Shown here one piece after another: positions 1 through 10,424 of a stretch of DNA of 64,000 bases. The stretch covers positions 20,728,001-20,792,000 of the forward strand of contig AP031357.1 of assembly GCA_037833965.1 (NCBI GenBank). Direction: 5' to 3'. The notes beneath the pieces were generated by a model. The model saw only the letters and a list, made by a program, of their open reading frames with translations, was not told where the DNA came from and did no database searches. Position 1 is the first letter of the stretch, and every line of letters starts with the position of its first letter. The DNA comes from Marchantia polymorpha subsp. ruderalis (Eukaryota > Streptophyta > Marchantiopsida > Marchantiales > Marchantiaceae). The position numbers were made by a program, and so were the translations under genes.

Positions 1-714
1 GTTTGGCGAGGCACGAAGTCCGCCTACGCACAGGCGTTCGCTTGTGCACAGGCGCTTCGGCGTCGGCGAAAAATCCGCCTTGGGCCCTAGAAATGCGCCT
101 TGTGAGGTAGAAAGTGTACGGCGCCTTCCGCGCCAGCGCGGCGCCACGGACGAGCAAGGAGCCGCCAGAGTAATCAAATCCGTACGGACCATGCGGACGG
201 GACGGGTGGATGCGCTCTTGGACGGACGGAGTTGCGGCGGCGGAAGCGCCGACGAAGAGACAAGGAACGGATAGTCTGGACGGATACGGCTGACCACGGT
301 CAACGCCTTCCGCGCCAGCGCGACGCCGCGGACGGAATTCGCCTGCGCACAGGCGAGCGCCTGTGCACAGGAGGATGAAGTTCCGCGCCGGCGGAGAATC
401 CGCCGAGGAGCCTGCCTGCGCACAGGCAGGAGTTGAACTTTTGTCCGACATGCGGACACACGCGTCGAGGCAGAAGGGGATTGGCCGAGGGGCGGTACGA
501 ACAAGTGTACCGCGCAAGGCGGAAAACTCGCCTTCGGCGCTGCGCTCCCATGTCCGCGGGGTAATACGCTCGCGGAGTTCAAATCCGCCAATTCGAGCGT
601 GAGAGTTTAATCGGCGACGGCGGAGCGTGAAGCCGCGCGTGAGAGCGGAGACCGTTCCAGCGTAGAGCCGGCGCGGCCATCAAGTGAGACGTCCTCCACG
701 AGCAAGAGCCGACC

Positions 715-3700
715 ATGACCTTCGACCGGGCGGTGGAGAGCGTCCCATTCTTGAATTCGCGATTCCAATCTCTTGTGCGCGCTGCGCGCGTCCATCTGCT
801 GGCTGCTAAACATTCTCGACGTCGCCGCATGGGGGATTTCTTGGTGATTGAGGGAGAAGTGAGTGCGCGTGATTTGGAATTGAGGGCGATTAGAGTTTGC
901 CGAGAGAGAAAGGAGCTCGAGCGGTGCGGAAGTAGAATGAGCGGGCGAGCGAACTCCAGGAACGCAATGACGAGACCGGGCAGATTGCGGATGGTGCCGC
1001 TTCGCCTACCACAGAACGGGCTGCGCGCTTTCGAGGAGCGCTTAATAGCAAGAAAACTCGATTTCTTGCTATGGGGATGGAACTACATCTGTGCGAACAT
1101 GGTGCGCGAGTGGCTAGAGCCACAGGGACCACCCTCGCGCGGATTGCGTCCGCATGTTGATCGGTGGACAGTCCAAGATTGGGCGCAGGCATTGGGAAGA
1201 TGTGCCGGCATGCCAGGGCATCTCCTCTTCGACAGTGAGAGCATCAAGGTGACCAAGCAGGAAGAGGCGCAATTTGTGGAGCTGTTCAAGACCGGGAGGT
1301 CTACCAAGAATGGGTACAGGACCCGTGATTACAAGGATCGATTTCGCCGGACTTTGTCCGCGGCGCTGATGCAATTACTGCAGCCACACCGCGCCTGCTA
1401 CATCACATTGTGGCAGGTCTCTTTTGTGGAGTGCGTCATCGAGGGAACTCCAATTCACTGGGCGAGCATCCTGCACAGGGTGATGCGACAGCACGCTTTT
1501 GAGGAGAAGGGGGGGACTCTAAACCATCTCTCTCCTTTCCTCATCAATTTTTATCGACAGCGGAATTGTTTGACAGCGGCGGAGCTTGAGCATTTTCCGC
1601 CGTTGTCCGTCGACCATCCCGGGAAGTATGTGCGGGAGAATGAGGTCGACACTGATGCAGAGGAGTCACCGACTTCTACCCCATCAAGGCGGAGGGACGA
1701 AGGGAGAAACACTCCTGCAGCACGAGTGCCGCGGAAGCGGCGATGGAGAGAAGAGTCCGAAGAGGAGCAGCATCAAGAACCCTCTGCTCCCATTCGACCG
1801 CGGCCGTTGTACGAGTCATACAGCCGGCCGAAGCAGAAGGCACGCAGACTGGTGTTACCAGCCAACAGTGCGGACACGGCGACGATTGCGACGGAGAAAG
1901 GAAGTGCGTCGCCAGAGAAGCATGAGGAAGCGCGGACGACCGCAGGAGCAACGGACCTCGCTGCAGCCTCGACGGGCGTGAGGCCGCCTACGGGCCAAGG
2001 GCCTCCGGAGTTACCACGTGCGTTGCGGACAGGTGTTCCGTTTGCGCACAGACGAGACTCCGCGGACGGGCGAGCCTCCGCGGACAGACGATCACAAGTG
2101 GACGTAGATCTACGCTTACGCGTGGGAAGGAGCAGTCCGCCTGTGCACAGGCGTTCGCCTGTGCACAGGCAGGAATCACCCCCGTTCCAACGTAGGAAGG
2201 GGAAGGAGCCGGCGGAAGAGCCGCCTACGAGACACCGGCCCTCGGGGCCAGACCCTCCGGCGCATCACGCGCCGCAATTTGCGCCTTCGGCGCCAGGGCC
2301 TTCGAGCCGAGGAGATACGAGCAGGGAGTGTGCGGAGGCCACACTATCGGCGGGTAATCCGCCGGTAGATGCGCCTTCGGCGGTAGGGCCTCAGGGCCAA
2401 GGGACATCGGGCGAGTGGCCCCCGGCCATGTCGCCTTTGGCGATGGGCGTCCGCGGCGCTACGCCTGCGGCGGACAAGGCGCCAGCATTTACGCCTGCGC
2501 ACAGGCCAAGCACAGCCTCCGCGGACCGATCAAGAGAGCAGCAACAGACGGAGGAGCGGAGTGACTGTCCGCGGGATGAAATTTCGATGCGCGATGCGCA
2601 ATCAAACCCCGCGCAGCCACCCTCCGCTCGATCGCCTTCGGCGGCGGGCGTCGGCGGCAGAGAGGACACGGTAGATGACCAACAAGCGAGCGGCGGGGAT
2701 GCCGCACGGGCACATTCGCCTACCGCCTTAGACATTTTGGCGAAGAGCAGCGAGGCTGCAGCCGTGCCTTCGCAGGCAGCACACGTCGACGACGTGCAGC
2801 CCCACTCGGGTCAGTCGCCGACGCAATCAATGGCGACTGAAATTCTCCACTCGGATGATGACGACGGAGGCTCCACCGAAGAAATGTCAGGAGCAGGAGA
2901 CACCGAGGAGGAGGAGGAGGAAATTGTTGGAGCGCCGGCGGCGGCGCTCTCTGAGCAGGTGATTCCGTTGCTGAGGTACTTGGATCGCAAAGTCGATAAA
3001 TACGCCGACCCACTTCAGCCGGGATCTTACATCGAGTTAGTGCGCAGGCGGACTCGCACTAAAGTCCACACCAGCAAGCTATTAGCTAGAGTGGACCAGG
3101 AGTTGAGGGAATTGAAGGAGAAGCATGAATGCTTGTGGGGTCAGTATAAACTTAATCAGAAATTCTACAAGTACTCCGAGAAGGTGAGGGATGGGAAACT
3201 GGAAGAGCTCACCAAGGAGCAGGTGAAGGTCACAGAAGCACTAATTTTTGAGCAGGCCCAGAATCGGATTTTGTCAAAGGAGCTCGTGCGACAGACGCGG
3301 TTGTTGGAACAGTGTCAGCTCGCACGGCAGGCGGATGAGGAGGTAATCCGCAGGCTACAGTCAGAGTGCGGCGAATTGAGAGCGCAACGTGCTGAGGCCG
3401 AATCGCAATTAGTGATAGTTGAAGAGGATCGCAGGAAGGAGGCAGATCGCACAAAGGTGGAGACGGCGAGGCGTGTCGCCCACTGTCTCAAGGGCTACGC
3501 CCACTGGGAAGTGAAGGCGCAGGAGAAACTCACACTGCGTGAGTTTGAACTTCGCGCAGCCGGGTTGTTGTCAGGCGACAGTAGGAGTCGGCGGAAGGTA
3601 GCAAAGAAGCTCGATGCTTTTCTGTCGAAGGCGCAGGATACCATGTCCGCCCTCGAAGTGGAGGTGTCCGCGGCGTTACAGCGATTGGGACTGCGCAGTC

Positions 3701-3810
3701 GAGCGGAAGACTGGCAGGGTAGGGAGCTAGTGCGCGGCAGTCCGCCGCGCAGGAGACGTAGCACAGGTTCCGCGGAGTGTAGTGTAGCGTGGTTCCGCGC
3801 AGGCGTGTAG
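715..3810 (+). CDS. Gag-like coiled-coil protein of mobile element, copy A
   Basis: A single uninterrupted ORF of 1031 codons. Residues ~95-313 form a conserved domain shared with copy B, with marks such as LDFLLWGWN, DWAQ.LGRCAG, RTRDYKDR.RR and NHLSP(F/Y)LI.FYR. Residues ~314-740 are a low-complexity Pro/Arg/Ser/Ala linker coded by short palindromic GC-rich units. Residues ~744-1000 hold a conserved SEQVIPLLRYLDRK segment, a long coiled coil (~785-925) and the shared motif AHWEVKAQEKLTLREFELRA, then a basic tail. The start could be 715 or the in-frame ATG at 967, which lines up with copy B's only good ATG (16137). No zinc knuckle, protease or polymerase motif is seen. Position and coiled-coil architecture suggest a Gag-like or DNA-binding element protein; the function is not known. 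Confidence 0.7.
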   Translation: MTFDRAVESVPFLNSRFQSLVRAARVHLLAAKHSRRRRMGDFLVIEGEVSARDLELRAIRVCRERKELERCGSRMSGRANSRNAMTRPGRLRMVPLRLPQNGLRAFEERLIARKLDFLLWGWNYICANMVREWLEPQGPPSRGLRPHVDRWTVQDWAQALGRCAGMPGHLLFDSESIKVTKQEEAQFVELFKTGRSTKNGYRTRDYKDRFRRTLSAALMQLLQPHRACYITLWQVSFVECVIEGTPIHWASILHRVMRQHAFEEKGGTLNHLSPFLINFYRQRNCLTAAELEHFPPLSVDHPGKYVRENEVDTDAEESPTSTPSRRRDEGRNTPAARVPRKRRWREESEEEQHQEPSAPIRPRPLYESYSRPKQKARRLVLPANSADTATIATEKGSASPEKHEEARTTAGATDLAAASTGVRPPTGQGPPELPRALRTGVPFAHRRDSADGRASADRRSQVDVDLRLRVGRSSPPVHRRSPVHRQESPPFQRRKGKEPAEEPPTRHRPSGPDPPAHHAPQFAPSAPGPSSRGDTSRECAEATLSAGNPPVDAPSAVGPQGQGTSGEWPPAMSPLAMGVRGATPAADKAPAFTPAHRPSTASADRSREQQQTEERSDCPRDEISMRDAQSNPAQPPSARSPSAAGVGGREDTVDDQQASGGDAARAHSPTALDILAKSSEAAAVPSQAAHVDDVQPHSGQSPTQSMATEILHSDDDDGGSTEEMSGAGDTEEEEEEIVGAPAAALSEQVIPLLRYLDRKVDKYADPLQPGSYIELVRRRTRTKVHTSKLLARVDQELRELKEKHECLWGQYKLNQKFYKYSEKVRDGKLEELTKEQVKVTEALIFEQAQNRILSKELVRQTRLLEQCQLARQADEEVIRRLQSECGELRAQRAEAESQLVIVEEDRRKEADRTKVETARRVAHCLKGYAHWEVKAQEKLTLREFELRAAGLLSGDSRSRRKVAKKLDAFLSKAQDTMSALEVEVSAALQRLGLRSRAEDWQGRELVRGSPPRRRRSTGSAECSVAWFRAGV

Positions 3811-4820
3811 CGTAGTGCAGTGTAGTGCTAGTTAGGACTTAGAAGGTATAAAATAGTTCCAGGCGTTTCGCCTGGGGTTCTTTCCCATCAGAAGTGCAGA
3901 TCAGGAACCCATTTCCTTTGCGTGTTTGTGTCCTTGAGTTCTGTCACCACGCACGAGGAGTTACAACTTAGCGTTCCGCATTTTGTAGCTGAAGGCCTGC
4001 GGCCGAATGTTCAGAGCTAGTACATTGGTTAGAGACTTGAGTAGTTCGGAACTGCACCTGCGGGTGACTGCCGATGCTCAGAGCCAATGACTAGTTAGAT
4101 ACTTGAACAGTTTCGCCCCTACACCTTCGAGTGTTTCTTTCTGATTGTACTCCTTTGGGATTTTTCCCCTGAATGCCAAAGTGAAGTTTTGCTACTTCGT
4201 GTAAGCCTTGGTTGTAAATTCAGGTTACGCTGCAGCAGGTGCTTTGAGGGTAACCCCTGTAGTAGTTCTGGGAATGACAAGTGCCTGAGAATTCAAACTC
4301 TTCAATAGACTGTTGTTGTGTTACTGGAATGTTTCTCAGTGAGTCCTTCAGCGCGGACCTGTGTTCTCTGCGCGTTTTGTGAGTTGAGAATGTTGTTCAC
4401 CGCGTAGGAGTGACTTCGATCCGAAGTAGGCAGTCCAAACCGGGTTTCCTACACTAGCAGCAAGCTAGTGGAAGTGTTGTAAAAGCCGGAGTTGGAAGTC
4501 ACTGCCCGCAGCTTTGCCGAGTGTGCTCGCGAGAGACTTTCCCCCTGAAATCTTGAAGTAGAGGTCCTAACGGATCTCTGGGTTGTATTTCTGTAGTCTC
4601 AGGTGTGTGTGTGTGTGTGTGTTACGCTGCACTGTGCGACCTCCGAGTGCGCTCCGAGTGGACACTTGCAGTATTTCTGGGAGTGACAGTTGCCTGAGAA
4701 TTCAAACTCCTCAATAGTCTGTTAAAACGTGACACTTTGTACCCTGTGTGTTCCTCTGTCCCTGTGGGTTCGACCTTTCTACCACTATATTGCAGTTTTA
4801 GCCTTTAGTGGGTTATTACA
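3811..4820 (+). promoter_or_regulatory. 3' non-coding region of copy A with TATA box and GT repeat
   Basis: About 1 kb with no ORF. A good TATA box, TATAAAATA, lies at 3847-3855 just after the stop codon; copy B has TATAAAG at the equivalent place (13543-13537, minus). A (GT)n run occupies about 4605-4622 and its counterpart CA run in copy B is at about 12851-12871. Preservation of the TATA box and of blocks up to the terminal bases suggests a functional 3' region, perhaps a promoter reading outward. It is LTR-like in content, but no second copy of it exists at the other end of copy B. Confidence 0.5.
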
Positions 4821-5377
4821 CATCATCACAGTGCCACTGGATATCCCTCTAATATGTGAAAGCACTTGAGGGATTACTTGAAAATTCTAAATTTGGACAG
4901 ACACATCATCTCACGAATCGTTTGCCCACAATCAAACACACCTGATTCGGTAGGTGGTCGAACGTTTCCTTTCCGATGACGGTGTTCAGATTCGTGTCTG
5001 GATGTTGGATGACATTGCCAAATCTTGCCCTCTGATATTATATGCACTCTTGGAGGTTCGGAGAAAGCCGCAATCAATATTTTTTTGAATTAGAGGAGGA
5101 CATCAAATTGTTAAAAAAATGTTTTTCGTCTCTATTCTCTGATGATGGACGTGGGGTTTTTAACATGTGGGATCGGTACGTAGTACGACCTATGTATCAT
5201 AATTGGGGATACTGCCAGGAGAAAAAGCAAGTACTATGATATTGATTGGGTAGAGCATTGCAACTCGACGATAATCGACCTGCGCAAGTTGAGGGAAGCA
5301 TAATGACTACAAATCATCCCAGCACGAGTTCCCCTGCGCATGTGCACGCACGTGTAATCCGGTGACTCGAAATTTCT
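4821..5377. other. Intergenic, no gene seen
   Basis: This stretch lies between the end of copy A and the last exon of the VWA/Cache gene. Only short ORFs without recognisable similarity are present. CATCA at 4821-4825 directly follows the element end and would be the right-hand target duplication if one exists; the left partner is outside the window. Confidence 0.5.
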
Positions 5378-6333
5378 CTACAAAGGATCTCCCCACATTT
5401 CACTCGGTCGTTTACGAGCTTCCTCTTGGTCTGCATTGATGTGGGCATCTTCGTTTGTCGTCTCCGATGGTCCTCTTTCCAGAACCTCTTTCTTTCTTCG
5501 CCGCATGAACAAAAAGGCACCAGTTCCAAACACTGCCGCTGCGAATATGGCACCAACCACAGTCCCGATGACTATCTCCTTCACCTTGTTGTCTCCTTGA
5601 GCTGCACACAAGTTCCTACATTTCCGATCCTCGAATGCTTCCTCGTTGAACGGTTCTTGTGGTGGTCCTTGGCACATCGAGCCCGATGTGCCGCAGTTGT
5701 AGTCATCCTGCCAGCAAAGAATGTGTATGATCATCCAAATTTTCCAAATGCCACCGGGCCCAGTACTTCTTCTGTCTATGAAAATGTGAACCAGGACAAG
5801 CAGATCACATAAAGGAGCTAGATTCACGTAGTACATCGTCTGATTCATTCAAATGTCTACAAACAAGAGATCATGTCGCAGGTTGAAGGAGTGTTTATAG
5901 CACCAGGTAAGGTGAGCTTTGTAGAGCAATGCGAACTCCTTATGGCACTGAGATCAGTGGATTTGGAGCCAATAAGAATGTGTATCTTCAATGTGAGGAA
6001 TTTTTCTTGGTCATCCGGCCTAAACTAACTAACAGACGGAAAAACGTCGGGAAGAGGCGTGCACTCGTTACAGAGCTTGTGAGAGGATGAGGCCAGTCAT
6101 CTGGGTCAGACTCGCAGGGTCGGAAATACGAAGGCTCGAAGAACTCACAAATATAGGAGGCACGGACGAAGCTCGTGTCGAACTGGAAGCGCTCTCCAAC
6201 GTATTGCTCTGGGTAGTACGCCGTTGCCCTAAGTTATCATCGATTTCGGCTCTGGTGAACGGGAGTTCCTCATAGGGTACGTCTATCGCTGCAACGCCGA
6301 CGAACTTGTCCTGCTAGAATGCTGTTCATGACG

Positions 6334-6366
<33 letters not shown>

Positions 6367-9008
6367 ACATGTCATCCTGCAGAAACGATCTCGATCACAA
6401 TCTGGAACTTTGAGAACAAACACCATTCCTCATGATGAGTCATTCGAAGGAGATTCAACCTTGGGGCTGCTCCCTTGAAAGCACCGCTGGACTCAGAACA
6501 GATAGCATGCGATGATGGAAGAATGCAAACGAATACCATCGGTGCATTACCAGCTAATGCAATTTGTCAGCGTGGGGAGGTCTAGGGCCGTGTATACTCC
6601 AATGGACCATTGCCCTCAGACCCAAGAAATTGCATGCACGAACGAAGAGAGAACTGTCGGAGGGTTTGGAATAGCTCGAGGACAGAGTTCGCAGCAACGA
6701 TGCATGTTTCAATTTACCGGGCATCGTCACGGTAATGATGTCTGAATTTTTGTAGGTGTCGTCGTAATTGCTGATCCAGAACGGCGTATCGTTGAAGAGA
6801 TTTCTGTGGGAGGCGGCCAGGTATCCGAAGTACGATCGCATCTGGTGCAGAGGGTTGTCTTGAGGCGCCCAATCCTCGTACGTGCCGTTCATCTTAGCCG
6901 TCAGTGTCTGGAGGCCGGTGGAACTATTGTCCGAGTACACGAAAAGATTCACATTGATCGCCTGGAGCTCGGCGATGATTGCGTTAACCGATGGATCGTC
7001 CAGAATGTCCGAGTTGGCGAAGCTGCCGTCAGTGAAGAGGACGATATTTTTGGTCAGATTGTAATCGTTAGCATTCGGCAGCGTCGAGTCCGAAAACGCC
7101 TGCAGAGTGGTGTTCAGCCCCGTCACGAAGGCGGTCACGTCCGTGTTCAGCAACGAGGTCTGATTTGTGAAACTGAGAATTTTGCTCATCAGAGTGGCCC
7201 GCTCCGTGTGGTTGGCCATCACTTGCAACTGCGAGAACCAACCTCACTCGGTCAATCCTCTGGAAGAGAGCACGAAAGTCCATGCTTACAGGATACCAAG
7301 CACGGCAGGTCCGACTGAGAGCACGGGGAGGCACGTACTGATTGCGTGTAGATATCGTTTTGTGCCCCGCCGAAGCTGAACACGTTAATGTAGTTGTTCT
7401 CGTAAGTTGTGCTCAGCAGCGCCAAGGATAATGTCTGCGCCACAAGGAGCTTCGTGTCACTGAGTGCACCTGTGCTCAGCAGGGTGTCGGCCATTGAATG
7501 CCCGTTGTCCACCAGAATGACGAGATGGTTCGGGTACGTGATCGCCCCATTGTACCACGGACGAATCCTGCTGTCGTACACAAGGCATGAGTCTTGTTCC
7601 TCCTCCTGAGACAGAATTTCATACACGATCTTAAGTCTCCGTCACTGAATGTGCTCCAGAACCCCGAGACTACGATCCACCCCGAGCAAATTGGTAGCAC
7701 TGGAAGCATGCAAGGATGTGCATCCACGAGAGCAATGAAGATGGCTTTCTAGATCATCCTACCCTTCCTGGATAAGCTCGACGGGTGCCGTCGATCGTTC
7801 CCACGTAGTAGTCCATGTAGTAATTCACTTTGCCGGATATATTCTGGAATGTTTCGTCCAGCAGCTGAGTCCTGCAGATTGAGCTGCTCTCGACATCCGA
7901 AGGTTGTCCCTGACCACCATCACTACAAACAACAAATTTTAACCCCGTCAGGCATTCGACAACGGAGGCTGGTTCTCGTCACCAATGGATTAAAACAATC
8001 ACTAAAGCTCTTGAGAATGCAGCATCGGTTCGAATCAAGCACACAAATACAACAGTCACGGCCGTCACCCAGGAGTGTTTCTGCGTGCGACATCTCCTGA
8101 TTATAATACCATAATTTAAGCTGATGGTATCCTTGCACATACACATACCTAAAGTATGTGACGGAGCTGTTCGATCTCGTGACCTGTATTGAAGGGCAAA
8201 CGTTGGAGGTAGGAAACTTTGCCTGCAGCTGGTCCGTGCAGTTATATAGATTCTGCGTGTAACGGACTGGTGTCAGCCGGAAGAGTTCCATGTCCAATAA
8301 TTTTTAACAGAATGGCTGAACCTGCCCCGTCAATGAGAAACCATGGTTGCTTCCAATCTACTTGCTTGCAATTGCAAGTTTGTACTAAGATGTTGCAATT
8401 GCAAGATGTTACTAACTTGACGAGGCAAATTTACAACCAGTTGTCAGCCAGCTTCATTCACAGGATTAGATGTCTGCCTGAAACAAGTGGATGATGATGA
8501 CATTAGAGGTCCTTGCAAGGGTTTCGCTGATCAAAAACTTGAGGAAGTAATCTAAGTTCACGCAGAGGGTTGACAGAGATTGAGTACAATTGGTGAAGAT
8601 GAGTATACTCACGCTCGCGGAGGTAATGTTGATGTACGATATCGGTAGATTGTTGGCCAGTTGTTGGCACATACTTTGGGAGCATCCATTCGGGCATGAA
8701 GGGTCGTTACCTGTTGCAGGTTTCAGAATCGCAAAGACGAAAAGAAAGACTTCGTGTCGTAATCTCAAGCATAAAGCAGTTGCAACGTCCTGAGAATGTT
8801 AAATGTTGGAGAGAGGCGAAAGCTTCATCCCTCATCACGTACCGCATGGAGAGCTGAAGATTTCACCGAGCTTGCTGGCAAGCTCTTTAACATCCGCCTC
8901 TATTTGATCGAAATAGTCATTTACATTGATTTGCGCAGATGTCCGCGGAATTTCTGAAAACAAAGCGAAGATTAAGAACGCGGCTACCAAGTGTGCTGAA
9001 GCCATCAT
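5378..9008 (-). CDS. VWA/Cache-domain membrane protein, alpha2-delta-like (multi-exon)
   Basis: Exons placed from splice signals and reading frame: 9008-8843, 8710-8613, 8266-8149, 7922-7763, 7605-7339, 7228-6718, one starting at 6310, and 5707-5378. At least two small exons (8612-8267 and 6717-6311) are unresolved. Exon 1 begins with tandem ATGs and a signal peptide (MMASAHLVAAFLIFALF, cleavage near TSA-Q). GTIDGTRRAYPGR followed by RIRPWYNGA before the VWA domain is the arrangement of calcium-channel alpha2-delta subunits. The VWA domain (LVILVDNGHSM, IVLFTDGSF) has DNGHS instead of the metal-binding DxSxS. A Cache-type segment follows (KFVGVAAIDVPYEELPF). The last exon has Cys-rich sequence, a membrane helix (IVIGTVVGAIFAAAVFGTG) and a basic cytosolic tail. 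Many N-x-S/T sites fit an extracellular domain. A frame change near 6228-6240 may be a real lesion or a missed intron. The ligand is unknown. Confidence 0.8.
6336..6364. repeat. (GA)n microsatellite
   Basis: A GA/CT dinucleotide run of about 29 bases. On the minus strand it reads (CT)n about 26 bases upstream of the acceptor of the Cache exon at 6310, so it lies in an intron of the VWA/Cache gene and could serve as part of the polypyrimidine tract. Confidence 0.85.
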
Positions 9009-9334
9009 CGTTGTCAGACATATGTATCGGGAAATTGAGGCTAGGCAAGGGCAGACGCTTCAGTGTTCCCCAGTGGACCAGCTTCGGCCTGATTTTTTTG
9101 CATTCATGCTCTGTTCTTATTCAGCTCGGCACTCCTTTGCATCGGCCTGTCCGTCGGTCGAATTTTCATATCTGCACAGAACTGTACGCGTCTACGATGC
9201 CATGCCGATGGCTTTTCGATCCAAAGGCTCCAGCCAGCTGTGATAGTGATCTGCAAAATATATATAGAACTTTTCTGAAACAGATTTCAGAAAAGCCCAC
9301 GGTGCGCAAGGGGTAGCAGGTTGCTTCTCCATGA

Positions 9335-9536
9335 TCACCATCTGTGAACAAGTCCACTCTAGGCCTTACCCTAAGCATTCACCGTTAGGCTTGCAAAAAT
9401 CTTCTATGCACAGCCCTCATTGACAAGGTCTCGGTCACCATCTGTGAACAAGTCCACTCTAGGCCTTACCTTAAGCATTCACCGTTAGGCTTGCAAAAAT
9501 CTTCTATGCACAGCCCTCATTGACTTGAGGTCTCGG
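9335..9536. repeat. 100-bp tandem duplication upstream of the VWA/Cache gene
   Basis: Two head-to-tail copies starting at 9335 and 9435, each beginning TCACCATCTGTGAACAAGTC and ending near AGGTCTCGG. They differ at one internal base (ACCCTAAG versus ACCTTAAG) and by a short change near the end (TGACAAGG versus TGACTTGAGG). They lie 0.3-0.5 kb upstream of the start codon at 9008, in the likely promoter region. Confidence 0.9.
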
Positions 9537-10424
9537 AACATGACAAACACAGCAGAGCCTCGGCAGGCCAGGCCAACTTCAGTGAGGGACGGTAGAAACC
9601 GGGAGAGGTCTTTTCTGGAATCCTTGACGAACTCTCAGAACTAGGACCAGGCAATGTGTTGATGCGCACGAAACTTTCATCACGTACTTATGATCCCCTG
9701 GATCTCGACAGAAAGAGGATTTCGGGGCTCTGGTTGGTTTTCGTCGTCAGATCGTGATCTGGTCGCCGCCCGAGATAACAGACTGGAGGTGTAGGCTTGA
9801 ATCTAATGGAATCTCTCGTCGCAGCAGCTTCGAGGATTGCAACTTTCAGTGCTAGTCCACTTGTCACAAAAATTTCTGCCCAAGATTGCCACCCATTTGG
9901 AAACGTACTCATATCCCCAGCTCTCTTCATCCATTTCACCAAGCTGAGCTTTCTCTGTCTTGGCATCAGTCTCATGCTCAAGCTCAATCTGTCGAGCTTG
10001 AAAACATCTCCAGGTTTTGAGACTATGCGTACTACGGTCGGCTTGACTTCTGGGGAGGTATAAAGAGATCAGAAGAAGACGAAACGAGATCTGACTGATC
10101 CGATCTAAAAGAGAAACGGCTAGAGAAGTGGGCACTTGTCACCAGTACCAAACCTGTCATTTGCATTAGACGGTAGCGGTTTCAAGACTTCGGCAACAGG
10201 AGTGATAGTAGCTTTCGATTCCCCTTGGGTCGACGTGAGATTACGTTGGGCTGGCAGTGAAGGCCTATGTTTGCAGAGCATGTTCTCGTGTCACCATTTA
10301 AGGCTCGCATTAACTACCAGCGGACGGAAGACTGTCACGTTGTCAAATGTAAATCCGAGAAATCCGAACACAAGAGTCGGCCTGGAATCCGGCCTGAGGA
10401 GAGCAGAATATAAAAGCTCCTGTA
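9537..10424. other. Spacer between VWA/Cache gene and its partial copy
   Basis: No gene is recognised. On the minus strand an open stretch at 10135-9803 reads as a plausible hydrophilic protein (for example QIELEHETDAKTEKAQLGEM), but it has no ATG with clear support and no similarity I know. It may be an exon fragment of an unknown gene. A short inverted repeat, CTTTTCTGAAA / TTTCAGAAAAG with a 4-base loop, lies just before this region at 9270-9295. Confidence 0.35.

Larger units (their letters stand above)
1..4820 (+). mobile_element. Gag-like mobile element, copy A (5' end outside window)
   Basis: This is the first of two related elements. Its 3' end is set by alignment to copy B (12613-17500): the last bases, GGTTATTACA at 4811-4820, are the reverse complement of copy B's start TGTAATAACC. 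The ~1 kb downstream of the ORF is also shared, including a TATA box, a GT/CA dinucleotide run and matching stretches before the end. Copy B has about 1.36 kb between its end and the conserved start codon, so copy A should begin roughly 0.4 kb before base 1. Bases 1-714 are GC-rich leader full of short palindromes such as GCCTGTGCACAGGC. No reverse transcriptase, integrase or transposase domain is visible, so the element looks non-autonomous. Its class is unresolved. Confidence 0.7.

Noticed and set aside
8360-8405. Paired TTGCAATTGCAAG palindromes
   Set aside because: Short AT-rich palindromes inside an unresolved intron; noted but too short to interpret.
8466-8768. Second signal-peptide ORF (MRLRHEVFLFVFAILKP...)
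   Set aside because: The upstream part is an intron polypyrimidine tract. The acceptor at 8711 joins exon 1 in frame, giving a continuous Cys-rich segment.
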